A stretch of 64,000 bases of DNA from Embiotoca jacksoni. Taxonomy: Eukaryota; Chordata; Actinopteri; Embiotocidae. The stretch is taken from NCBI GenBank assembly GCA_022577435.1, contig JAKOON010000013.1, positions 610,001-674,000 of the forward strand, read 5' to 3'. Below are positions 34,656-45,693 of the stretch, piece after piece. The position numbers and the translations under genes are program-made. Numbering within the stretch: the first letter of the stretch is position 1; each line of letters starts with the position of its first letter. Under the pieces are notes generated by a model that saw only the letters and a list, made by a program, of their open reading frames with translations, had not been told where the DNA came from and ran no database searches.

Positions 34656-34802
34656 CACACACGTGTATTTCTGTAGTTGTGAGGACTCCCCATTTAGTCA
34701 GCAAGCCTGTGTTCGGAGCCACTTGACCAAAACATCCAGCACACTGTTGGAAATTTGTCCAGTATGAAATATTCAGCCGAACTCAACTTATGACAGATTG
34801 TT

Positions 34803-34829
34803 ATCATCATCATCATCATCATCATCATT
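34803..34829. repeat. (ATC)n microsatellite
   Basis: Nine ATC units. Confidence 0.97.
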
Positions 34830-35133
34830 AAGTATCGCTGGGTTCTGGTGTTTGGAGCTTTGGTAGGAACTCAGCTTAGTTTTTCACATCAAAAGAACTG
34901 ACTAGTTTCTACAAGTTTCTAAGTCATAACAAGGAGATACAGAAGAAAAAAATGACGAACTATATTTCCAGACATTATTCTTGCCACATGCTTCTGTTAT
35001 GTTACGTAAACCACGAAGGATCTTTGCTTTTTGCTCAAACTGGACTCGAGATATCGTTGATGTACACAAATTGATAAACTGACCCCGATCATCTGCTTTT
35101 AATCCAAAACATGTCCCTGCATGTGGCGAGGTG

Positions 35134-35148
35134 AACACACACACACAC

Positions 35149-35192
<44 letters not shown>
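35134..35192. repeat. (CA)n microsatellite
   Basis: About 29 CA units with one GC interruption near 35153. Confidence 0.98.
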
Positions 35193-35194
<2 letters not shown>

Positions 35195-35329
35195 TTCACT
35201 CTTTCCCTCCACTTTTCTCTAATTCTCCTCTTATCAAAATGCAAACAATCCATGAATCCAGATATGAGCATTTCGAGTCGTGCAACTATCTCATAACTCA
35301 AAAAAAAATCTTTTGACTGGGCTGGAAGT

Positions 35330-35530
35330 TGTTTGCGTCTAGAAAACCGCAGAAATTGCTTTTATGCGTGTGCCTTTAGGGAAGCCACCGCAATGGTAAT
35401 TGTTTGCCTCTTATCACCAATCTAGGAGTTGTGCAAAGTGTCAACAGTGTTTAGAGATAGAGGGGGAAATGCACGCAGCAAATCAGTCGCTAAAGCACAA
35501 AAAGCTCTTTTCCTTTGATGTCATTTAGTG
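35330..35530. other. CNE-like block (unverified)
   Basis: About 200 bp of repeat-free sequence between two CA arrays, containing GCCACCGCAATGGTAATTG, CTCTTATCACC and GGGGGAAATGCACGCAGC. No open frame of note. Candidate conserved non-coding element by texture. Confidence 0.25.
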
Positions 35531-35682
35531 ATAAGAATGGGGACCGTTGTTTTCCTTCTTCATTTGGGTGAAAAATGCATCCTATTTAAAGAAATTCTTT
35601 TCTCATTACCTTCAACTATCTCGCTTTTATCAAGTCACTCAAGACATTTTTATGTTTTCCCTGTTGGCGGCCGTGGCAAATA

Positions 35683-35684
<2 letters not shown>

Positions 35685-35718
<34 letters not shown>
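35685..35718. repeat. (CA)n microsatellite
   Basis: 17 CA units. Confidence 0.97.
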
Positions 35719-35720
<2 letters not shown>

Positions 35721-36923
35721 ATCAGATGCGGGGCGGAGGCAGGCGAGCGTTGGGGGTTTAAGCACATTAAAGATCCAGCATATAAAAAGACCATTTATTA
35801 CAGCTGTCACCGGACAGCTCGGGGAACACAATCTGGATCCGTCCGTGGCAAACTGCTGAAAAATAGATTATAGAAGCTGACAGGAAATTTTAGAATCTCT
35901 TTGATTCATTCGGAGGTAGACATTGCAGTTCCTCACGTCTCAGATGAGGCTTCAGCTCTTTGTTAGACCGCACTGCATCGGCCGAGTGTCCACAGCTAAA
36001 ACTTAAAGCAAAAAAGTGTTGTTTATTATTCCCTTTTTGCATTACATAAGGATCCACGACGTATCTGTCTTCATATTCGGCTGAACCAAGCACATTCTCA
36101 CGGGAATATGAAGCCTTGGCATTGGTACCATTTCAGAAGTCTCCAGGACAAACACAGTCGTACCTATTGCCTCCCATCCTTTTAACTTAATTATTTACAG
36201 CCACAGCTTAAGTGTGAAAAACGGAGGACACACAGAAGCAGTTCGGGTTTACTCTGAAGGCTAAATCTCCAGAGTTTGTACGAGGAAGGCAGGTAAACAA
36301 TATTAAAAAAAAAAAATCAGAAGATCAAAGCCCATAAACAGACCACAAAAAAAAAAGAAAAGTCACCGTCAGGAAAAACTAGCAGGCTGCGTGAGCACTG
36401 TAGTAAACACACAGGACGATCTGGCAGGGAGAGACAGTGAGCAGCTGGTACGTATGCTGTGGTGCTAACGAGATGAGTGAAAATAGGTGAGTGAGTAGGC
36501 AACGATGATCGGGTGATCGAATGAAGGACAGGTGGGAGTAGTTGGCCCTGAAACGACAACAGAGTTAGTGAATGGGCAAAAACAGGCAAGCAGGAATGAA
36601 TGAACCAGCAGAGCAGGGACAACAACACATTTTATCATACTTTGGCTTCAAACAAAGTCATCTTCTGGGGGCTGCTGTTCACCTTCTACTGCGGTATGTT
36701 TTCTTATGTGTGCTGCTGATGACTTTCGCTAAAAGTTCTGCAATATTTGGGCGTACTTGAACAAAGCGTGTCTACATCAAGGTGAAAACATTCAGCAAAT
36801 AGAAGTTCATGCTGTGGTTAGTGAGCTTTTGGTTGACATTTTATTATCTGTTTGTTATTTGGATTTGACTCCCAACTTGACTGTGAACAGTTTTAAATTC
36901 GCTGTAAGTATTAACCTACCACG
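35719..36923. other. Non-coding stretch, no gene seen
   Basis: Contains A runs at 36305-36316 and 36347-36356. Nothing recognised. Confidence 0.5.
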
Positions 36924-37300
36924 CAACCTGGTATCACGGCAAAAACGTGAAATAGACACGCCCGTCCAATACAAGCAAAATGTGAAATAGTCACGCTCTG
37001 GACTCTAGGCGTTTCACGTTTTTTAAGCATGAAACTTGCACGCACGTTAACGTGATATAACGAAGGATCATGTGACTAGGTACTTTCTAACCCCAACCAT
37101 GTTGTTTGTCCTAAAAGTTGCATTTTCCTGTAAATCACATGGCTGTACATTGATGTATGCAATGCAGTCATTTTCATTTCCGTCCACTACAGGAACAAAC
37201 GTGAAACTGTCACGCTTAGAGAGGCCAACGCGTGGCTATTTCACATTTTGTTGTAGTGGACCGGCATGCCTATTTCACATTTTTCCATGATACCAGGTTG
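36924..37300. mobile_element. TIR element copy 5, best-preserved (377 bp)
   Basis: The left terminus CAACCTGGTATCACGG at 36924 is the inverse of the right terminus CCATGATACCAGGTTG (ending 37300) with one mismatch. Beyond the ends the arms stay related for roughly 100 bp: a GTGAAATAG.CA block, the GGACGGG/CCGGCAT spacer, a second GTGAAATAG block, then the CACGCT motif and GTTTCACG. Each arm thus contains two 34-bp-like units. The interior of about 175 bp is unique and non-coding. No obvious target-site duplication. This is a MITE-like non-autonomous element. Confidence 0.8.
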
Positions 37301-37612
37301 GACAACTATACACTAGCTTCCCTCAAAAAAAGATGGAGACTAACTTTTAAAGGCTTTTAGTGTGTACCCAAACAAGCATGTTTTATTTTTTTTATTTTCC
37401 ATCTGCTTCTGCATTCGTGTAAAGATGAAAGCACACATTAATACTTGAGGCTGTCCTGAGAAAATTGTCTCTGAGAAGAAGTCATCAGAGAATTAAATTG
37501 TATCTGCTATGAACCAAACAACAAAGGTAAAACGAAACAAGATGATCAACATCTTACGACCGTTGCATAATATAATATCCTCCTCTACAGTAAATCACCA
37601 CCTGCATCCCTG
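37301..37612. other. Non-coding stretch, no gene seen
   Basis: AT-rich. Nothing recognised. Confidence 0.5.
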
Positions 37613-37644
<32 letters not shown>

Positions 37645-37654
37645 CACACACACA
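37613..37654. repeat. (CA)n microsatellite
   Basis: About 21 CA units with a GC interruption near 37638. Confidence 0.97.
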
Positions 37655-40374
37655 ACATAACAAACAAATGTAAAGCTTTTGTCCTGTAATCCACAAAATC
37701 TACTTTATGCCCTTCTTTATCTTTCCGCACAATTTTGATGACCAGTCATCTGTCCACTTTATGTGACTCTGTCTTATCAATAACTCACCCTCATTATGTC
37801 CCGAACGCTCCCGGGCTCGCTTCTCCCTGCCGAGATTTAAAGACATCTTTAAGCGACATCTCGTAGAATAATTCAACAACCTCGCAGGTCCTTCAGTGTG
37901 AGTTGGGGGGGCGGGGGGTGGCGACATCTCTGAAAAGAGAACGGGCTTCATTCAGATGGAAAGTGTCGCCGGGAAATAGTGGCAGAAGCTGGCAGGATCC
38001 TTGATTCTGGACACATTTCGCTTTTATAGGAGTTGTGAAGATGAGGGAGAGAGACTGTGAGCGTAGAGATTGTGTCATTACTAGCTCGTTCACCTTGAGG
38101 TTATGCGTATTCCACTATAAATCCAGAGCGAGCTCTCACCTTGGCCAGGTGCTACAAACCACTCCTCTAAAGTGGCGCCGGGGAATCGTTCATCTAATGA
38201 AATGTTTGGGGGAGCCGAGTTCGAAGGGCCGGACAGGCCATTCGGTGGCTTGCCTTGAGTTATCCTGTGGCACAACAGCTGTATTTGTCAGTTGTATTTG
38301 TAGAGGTGTTACTTATGTATCTGCTCTCTCAATGGTTGTGTGGTAAAAGACACAGAGGGACCAGAAAAATACAACTCCCCGTAGAGAATCCAGCAGCCGT
38401 TCGATAAATTTCAAGGTGATTAAACTTCAAGTTTTTGTTGCTTTTTTAATCAGAGGTGCTTTTTTGGTCAGTTTTGAGGTTGTAGTTTGTAATCCTAACT
38501 CCAACACAAGACCAGCAGGAAGATAGTCTTCCTTATTAAATTTTCAATAACCTTCATTTGTATGTTTTGATCTTTCATCTAGACTGTCACTATTATTACA
38601 AACAACCAAATAAACCTTTAAAGTTGTTTTTTTGTGTGTGTTTTTTTTTAATCCCAGCAGTATTCTTAGAGCCCCTTTTTTATTATCACAATTTTGCCAA
38701 TTTTTATTTCAAATTTTCATGACTAAATAACAAAGCTGGCTTCTTTCTTAAAATCCAAAAATAAACACATGAAAGTAATATTTGAAGGAGCTTTCATGAT
38801 TAAATTGTGATCAGGTTTAGACAACTAAATCTTAATTAATTAAGTTTTGGAGAGCGACGGTCTTCAACACTGATTTTAGGTAGGAACTATGAAGTAAATC
38901 CTGCAGTCTCTGGTGGTACTTATGAACATCCATCCCTGTGATTTCAGCAGTGCACTAATGGACGTGTACACTACGAGAAAGCTTTTACAATCCATCGAGG
39001 CCAAACTCTTCAATATTGTACTGCACTGGAAGGACTAATATAACCCAGCTCTGCCTGACTCTTCCTCACAAATTCAGTCTTCGTTTGGATGCAACGATTG
39101 AAAAAAATCCTCATTGAAGCATGGCCAGACCCATATATTCACACAGTATAGGACTTATATGGCACCGGCAATAAATATGACGTTGTAGCAGGACATGCCA
39201 CACAAAGTCTCGATATCCAAAAAGGGCCTTCTGGTCCAATTTAATGTGTTTCGTTTTACAATTGTAAAGAATTATTGACACTCTCAAGAATGGAGCATCC
39301 ACACATGGGATCTGCTCCTATTCACAGACCTTTGGTCGCAGTGAGAAAAGCCACCACCTCTCAGTGTTTTTGGCTGCAGCTTACAGCTCTGTGATTATCC
39401 CGCTGCCAGGTATTGATTTTTGAATCATGGGCCAGGCACTGCTACTTCGGGCTGAGAGTTCCTGTCAATACAGATCTTATTGCTACATTGATGAAGTGAA
39501 ATAATTTCATTAATACCACTGTAAGAAGTAGGAAGGGGGAGGGAAGAAGGATGTGCTCTGCCTCCGCTTTGTACAGTCATAAAGGGAACTGATTGTGCCT
39601 AAAACTGTGTAAAATTGTGTGTCTAATAAACACAAGAGACACAATAAAGGTGGAGACATGATCATATTTAAAATATAAATTACTGAACAAACATTTTGGT
39701 CTTGTTTTTTCTTTTTTCTTCCACGGGGCAGATGTTCATAATAGATCAAAATAACAATAAATTACCTGCTTTGTTTATTCAGTCAGTACTTGAGGCTCCA
39801 AATGTAAGAACATAGTGAAAGATTTGCAAGATTAAATGCTTTGAAGTCACTACTGATATTTTTACAGTTACAGTGACTAAAAATAAAGCTGAAGTCTGAC
39901 AATTCACGTTCACAATACAACAAAGATGGCAGAGCATTTACGAGGAGAGAAACATTTGTGAAATTCTTTGAGCTTGCTGTTATTGGCCCATTTAAATGTC
40001 TACCGATGAATTTTTTAATTTGCAAAGTGATTGAAATGTGAAACCAGTATTTTCACCTTTCAGTTTTATGTGTCCACCAACCAGTCAATTTGCACGTGAT
40101 TGTTGGTATACTGTAGGAACATGAATACAAATGTATAGGACTTGACCTTGTTAAGCTTTGCTGTTATTGTCCTGCTGCATGTCTACCATATTAGTGTGTA
40201 AATTCATTGACAGAAGCCAAATCACTCAGAATATGTGTCCTTGGGTTAGTTTGGCCAATAAAAAACAGTTCAGTATTTGAACAAATAAGAAATATAGTCA
40301 CAATCCCCACTTTTGTAACCGAGTTGTGCTGTTGAAAAATGGCCAGAAAATAATTTCTGCAGATCATTATTATG
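37655..40374. other. Non-coding stretch, no gene seen
   Basis: A G-rich run lies at 37905-37919. The remainder is AT-rich and unique-looking. Open frames are short and unrecognised. Confidence 0.5.
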
Positions 40375-40620
40375 TCACTGTGAAGACCTTTGACCTTTTT
40401 GGATATAAAATGTCGTCATTTTTATCCTACAAGGCATTTGTGTGAAATTCAGACATAATTGGCGTATAAATTTGTGATTTATCGCCACAAACATGACCTT
40501 TGACCACCAAAATCAAATCATGTTGTCATCGGGCACAAGGGAACATTTGTACCAAATTTGATGCGATTCCCTCGAGGCATTCCTGAAATATCGCTTTGAC
40601 AAGAATGGAACTGACATCGC
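40375..40620 (-). repeat. Fish dispersed repeat (TTTGACCACCAAAATC type)
   Basis: Contains CTTTGACCACCAAAATCAAA, GGGAACATTTGTACCAAATT and CCTCGAGGCATTCCTGAAAT. The reverse complement aligns with 46705-46830 (TTTGGCACAAACG, ATTTGGTGGTCAAA). This is a very widespread teleost repeat of uncertain class. The minus orientation is defined relative to the 46.7 kb copy. Confidence 0.7.
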
Positions 40621-42512
40621 CAGCATGGGGGCATAAAAAAAAAAAGCTTAATCGAAGCTAATTATCTCTTTTCAAAAGTAAAGGTTCTCAGCATCTTTCA
40701 GCATACACAATTTCAACACATAGGTGGATATCATAACAATGCTATTTTCATCTTTCACACTTTAAGGTTGTTTCCACTGGCCTCACATTTTAATGGAATG
40801 CTTCAATTGGCATTGAGAAATATGTTCTATCCGTGACTTCAGTTTTTTGGCATCACCCTGGGTTGACTAACGATCTGTTGAGTCGGGATAAACTGCTCCA
40901 AGTGCTCTCGGCATGCTGAGTCCTATTACAGTAATTTCTAGACATTTCTGTTTCCCCTGCTTCAATTCCTGCATCTTGAATTACGGTTCGTTTATGGATT
41001 GATTTTCCTCACACGCTCTCACTCTTTCTATCTTTCTTGTTTCTTTCCAAGCAAACACAATGATGGGTGTCGAGCCTGAACACGCCCTCACGCAACTGGA
41101 AATGGACGGTCACATGTCATCACCGACATGGTGGCGATGACAGGTAGAAAATTGTTCTGACAACGTAGACACTCGCTGGAGGGGGAGAGCAGGAAAGGTA
41201 GCTCTCAGAAGGGCTGGAAAGGCCAGTGGTGTTTTGGCCATTGTGTGCTGTGTTTGGTTTTAGTTCATGTAGATTAATTACACAGTCTGAAACCATATAG
41301 TATAGTAGTAAAGATGTAGCTTGAGTTTTTTACTTTCCTGAAAGAAAAGCAATGGCAAATAACAAATGTAAATGTATCGCCATTTTTCAGAGATTCAACT
41401 TTTGACTCAATTTTTTAAGTTGATACTATCATTTTGTATTAAAAGAAAAATCAGGCATCTTTACTTGCTGTCTCAGACATTTGGCCCCTACTGTATATGT
41501 CAGGAATCATCAATTATTGAAGGTCCCATACAGTTTTCTTTGTGTCGTTTCCTCTGAGGTTCATTGTGAACAGTATTGATCTCATCTCTGGGGCTGTGAG
41601 TATGTGTAGAGCACACTCAGCAGCACAGCATGTCACGGGCCTGAGCCCGCTATTCGCCACTCGATATCCATTTCCAGGGCGGCGGTAGTGTTTAAGATGG
41701 AAAAGACATGCTCTCTAAAAAAAGGTCAAGAGTCCAAGTTAAAGAGTATTATCTAAGGCCGAGGCCTGTGCTTCTCAACAACCTGACAGTTACCTTTTTC
41801 CGAGTGGCTGCTGTTGTTGTCGGTTGAATCTCGAACACTGCGGAGAGCTCACAGTGCTCCCGCTGCTCTACCAACATCTGTCTTTTAAGGTCCACCAAAT
41901 TCCCTTTTTTCTCCTCCGGCAGTGACTAATTTTCCACTTGTCAAATATCACCTCCATTTTCACCATATGCACCTGAGCGGGGAACTTTTCTTCACACTTT
42001 TTTGGTACTTGCTCTGAAACACTCCCTCTCCCTTCCTCTGTCTTTGTCACTTTTCACACCAGGACTGCAGGCTTGGCTGAATGAGGGGGATCGAGTGATG
42101 GTTGACAATAAATAGGAAAGTAAAGTAAATGAATAAATACATTCAGCACGAGTACAGGGAACCAATTGTGTAACGCTGAATGCAACCGTCTCTTTTGAGG
42201 CCAATGATGTGCTACAGAAATTTTTCTTAGAATTTGTTGGTTTTTTTTCCCCCATTTCCATCTGCCTGCGCGGTAAAATGCCAGCAGCTGTCACTGTTTA
42301 TTTACTGTGGGGTTTTGTTAAAAAGGCTCTTCTGGATAAAATCTCAACTCTTGTGCAGAATATCTTCTATGTTAGCATGCAGCAGTTCTAAAGGAGGCAA
42401 GGAGAACATGTTGCAGAACATGAATTAATCAGGTTGGCTGAATGCATAATGTATGTATGTTAAAGTTGTCAGCCTGCTGCAACTTCACTGACACGAAAAA
42501 AAAAAAAACAGT
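40621..42512. other. Non-coding stretch, no gene seen
   Basis: Nothing firmly recognised. A CpG-containing block at about 41040-41160 has splice-like ends but no full-length open frame. Confidence 0.45.

Positions 42513-42567
<55 letters not shown>
42513..42567. repeat. (CA)n microsatellite
   Basis: About 27 CA units, preceded by an A13 run at 42496-42508. Confidence 0.98.
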
Positions 42568-42569
<2 letters not shown>

Positions 42570-43654
42570 TCTGTACGGTAACACATTAGCATGCACTTCA
42601 ACATAACACGGGAAACATGGAAATAACAAACCTTTTCAAACGCTTTAAATTAAGTCGATATTTAAATTATTCTTTCCTCATTAATCTAAATTTAAATACA
42701 TAACTTGTATATGCACCATGGATATATGTACCTGTATCAGTTTATCTTAGCAATCTATCCAATAGATATAGAAGTTAAAAGTCAATGGAAGGTGAATATC
42801 TTTGTCGTGTGTAACTTGAGATATGAGTCTGTATAATTGAAGTGACATGTCAGTTTTTTTCTGCCATCTCTGTTGTATTTTCAAACTAGTAAGGAGCTGC
42901 AGTCGGATACTGCTCCCCTTTGATGTTAATTTCATTAACTTGGAGGTTGACATCGTTGGAACGAATTATGTTCAGGGGGAATTCGTCGAAAGATATTTCA
43001 TTTGCAGGGCGAGAGTCGCGATGGCAATCCATGTCGCATATCTCATAACTCCCATCAGGGAAGTCACCGGCATGCTGCCTGCAAAATGAACATGAATGAT
43101 GAGGTGGGTCACAGCTGCTCCGGGGGGCAAATGCACATAAACAAACTCGTATGTATGAATGAAGCTGAGCGCAACACAAGCCGACGGGGAAAGGAGACGG
43201 CGTTTGAAATTATAATTAGCACAAGACACCCAAACAGTCCGACGGGCCTTAAAGGCATTAAAGCGAAAGCAGGACGTCCACAGAATCCTTTGAATGTTTC
43301 ACTGACGGCTATAAAACAAAGATACGGACAAACAAACACTGGGTGTCAATGGTAACTTCTACATGCGTGTTAACAAGGTTGGAAATGGAGTCTTCTTTTT
43401 TTTGTGTGTGTGTGGTTGTTTGTTTTGTTCTCTTAAACTGCAGCTGAAGCATTACACTATTGGCATGGTAACTTCAGTTTATGTTTATGTAATAGTAATG
43501 CATTTACATGACACAATAATGGCTTCATTTATTGGATGGCAGAGTCTCAGCCCAAAACAGCAGTGTTCATTTTGGCAACTCGTTTTGGTTTTTGGGTTTT
43601 TTATCTCGATGCTTTGAGGAAAATGTGTTTTAACCACATGCTGTATATAAACTC
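42568..43654. other. Non-coding stretch with CNE-like segment
   Basis: Segment about 43080-43290 is complex and moderately GC-rich (AAATTATAATTAGCACAAG, GGCCTTAAAGGCATTAAAG) with overlapping unrecognised frames on both strands, which is typical of conserved non-coding sequence but not proof. No gene recognised. Confidence 0.35.
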
Positions 43655-44035
43655 CCATTCAACTTCTCATCAAATCCAAAGTGAATAAAATGTGTCCATC
43701 AGTTATCTCGGTGTTGTTAGCTAAAGTCACTCCTTCTTATTAGTTTTCTGGAGGTCCATCTGAAAATAATCCCTCATTCATTAGAAAAGAAGATTCAAGA
43801 AGACCTGTTTTTGGGGGGCGTGTCTGTTTGATTGACAGGCCTGTGGTGCAGTCAGGTTACAGCTATCGGTGGGCGGGACATAGTATTGTCGGGTTTCCAA
43901 TCAGATCAGTCAGATCCACCGCTTGCTCCTCCCCCCCAGCTCATCCAAATATGGTCACTTCCTGCTCCAAATTGCTCTGAACTAGCAAGATGGCTGAATT
44001 CCGAACTGGAGGCTTCATAACGGACGTCACTGCTG
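43655..44035 (-). repeat. Dispersed repeat family R1, copy B
   Basis: Minus-strand copy sharing the GTCCGTTATGAAGC, GGCCTGTCAATCAAACAGAC and GATGGACCTCCAGAAAACTA landmarks with copy A. It stops at GAATGGGAGT, so it lacks about 110 bp of the end present in copies A and C. Confidence 0.85.
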
Positions 44036-44744
44036 GTTGCCGTTTGGTTTTAGCCCACATTTAGTTTTACACATATCCACTTATTGGCTAAAACTTTCTG
44101 TTCACTGCACATCGCCTTAAGAGTTCCATTCCAAGGTCCATAGTAAACTTTAATTTCTTCATTAGCAAGTAGTGATGAAAACTAAATATTTGAATTTTTT
44201 TTTTCGATATTTGTGCACGTGTTTAGCATTTTTAAATAGAGATTTCCTGACAAATTTGTAAAAAAAAAACAACGAAAAACAGAAGCCCTCCGTGTATGCG
44301 AGCGGACCCGACCACCTCGTGCAATCAGCAGTACTCCAACCTTAATTAGTGTTAATTAATTACAGGCATTTGCGAAAGCCACCTACGGCTGGAGGTAAGA
44401 CTCCGAGAGCTGACTGGAATTAAATTCTGCGAGAGGATTAATGGTTTCTGTCAAAGAAAAAAATCCTCCCGGGTGCTGAAAATGTTTTCTTAGAGGTCAC
44501 TGGTGATCAGGAAGAAGGAGAGGAGGATCGGAGGAAGAGGGAGAGCGAAGGGGAAGTGAGGTAACTCGATAACTGCTGAGTCGACTAAAACTAATCTTTG
44601 ACATCAGTCTGCAATTTGACAGAACAAATGGACTTCCCTCCATGTGTTGACATGCCTTCAAGGACGGTGGCCAGAAGTCACCACATATCTGTTCATCACC
44701 TCATCACTTTTTCCTCTCTTTTTTTTTTTTTCTCCTCTATTCCC
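44036..44744. other. Non-coding stretch with CNE-like segment
   Basis: Segment 44338-44450 has TTAGTGTTAATTAATTACAG followed by a CpG-rich GGCTGGAGGTAAGAC, giving an acceptor and a donor only 29 bp apart. That is too small to call as an exon. No gene otherwise. Confidence 0.35.
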
Positions 44745-44779
44745 ATCATCATCATCATCATCATCATCGTCGTCGTCGC
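44745..44779. repeat. (ATC)n-(GTC)n compound microsatellite
   Basis: Eight or nine ATC units passing into four GTC units, ending 14 bp before the candidate exon at 44793. Confidence 0.97.
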
Positions 44780-44792
44780 TACCTCTCATCAG

Positions 44793-44857
44793 CCCCTTCC
44801 ACGTCCGACCCCGAGCATGTTGGCGCTGCTCTTTGCTCTCTGCCCGGTGCTCTGCGG
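44793..44857 (+). CDS. Candidate small exon encoding a signal peptide (unidentified)
   Basis: A pyrimidine-rich acceptor (CTACCTCTCATCAG) ends at 44792. Then come 24 bp of leader, ATG at 44817 with A at -3, and 13 codons plus two bases reading MLALLFALCPVLCG, the hydrophobic profile of a secretory signal peptide. A strong donor, GG|GTACGT, follows at 44858. If unspliced, the frame stops four codons later. Signal-peptide first exons followed by very long introns are common in secreted and cell-surface protein genes. No partner exon is in the window and the gene is not identified. A gene-prediction or transcript match is required. Confidence 0.3.
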
Positions 44858-45693
44858 GTACGTCTATTAAAGCGGTGGCAGGGAAGACCATTAGCGCCAC
44901 GCTTCATTTACTACGGCCCGGCCTCTAAATCAGCTCCTCCAGAGGTTTATACAGAGTCACAGTTCCGGCCATTAGACAGATGCACGCTCCCGTACGCCCG
45001 CACAGCGCCAATCACTTCACAACTGAACAAAACCGTCGCTCCTAACCGATCCACTCTTTTTTTCCTTTTCATCTTTTTGTGTCATTTTCTGTTTCCCATC
45101 TTTTCCATTTTGCAACCCAGTCAAAAGGAACCTCTTGACACTTTCAGTTTTATCTGATATTTGTCCAGAATTAAATGTCTAATTTTCATATAATTTATCA
45201 GTTAGATGCATTTACATGATGCTTTTAGTGTACACCTTTTTTTCTGACGCTCATCATGCATTATACATTAATATAAAACCATTTTTACAATTAGAACTAA
45301 AATGCAGTTGCTACCATTCATCATCATTTATCTCTTTATTTATTCATATTTTTTCTTGCTCATAAATCCAGACGATTACGGGCTATTAATGAAAAAATAA
45401 TCTGTGGGGCTCCAAGATGGATTTGTAAAAGATTTCAAAGTTAATACGTCATTAGAGAAAGGACTTATTTCTTTTGGAGCATTTTATTTTATCTATTTTT
45501 ACAGATCTAAAAATGTGGACAAAACAAAAGATTAAGCTTTTGCAATCAGAACTCTTAATCTGAAACAATTTGCCTGAGGAAGTACATGCAGTTTATGAAG
45601 TATTTTTTATTCAAAACAACAAAACAACTCTTTTTTTTTTTTTTTTAACTTGTTCTTTCACTCAATAGTAGCAGGAATGCTTTTTTTTTTTCT
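44858..45693. other. Non-coding stretch; first 150 bp CNE-like
   Basis: The first part, to about 45010, contains AGACCATTAGCGCCACGC and CTCCAGAGGTTTATACAG, repeat-free and GC-richer. It could be conserved intron flanking the candidate exon. The remainder is AT-rich with T16 at 45631-45646. Confidence 0.35.

Noticed and set aside
41052..41143. Exon-like block with a good acceptor and a CAG|GTAGAA donor
   Set aside because: No reading frame is open across it: the ATG frame stops at 41138-41140 just before the donor and the other frames stop early.
44358..44386. 29-bp microexon between ATTACAG and GTAAGA
   Set aside because: Splice-like ends by chance are common and the segment is too short to test; kept only as part of a CNE-like block.
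44658..44900. 80-codon minus frame with an acidic Asp run
   Set aside because: The Asp run is the ATC/GTC microsatellite read on the other strand.
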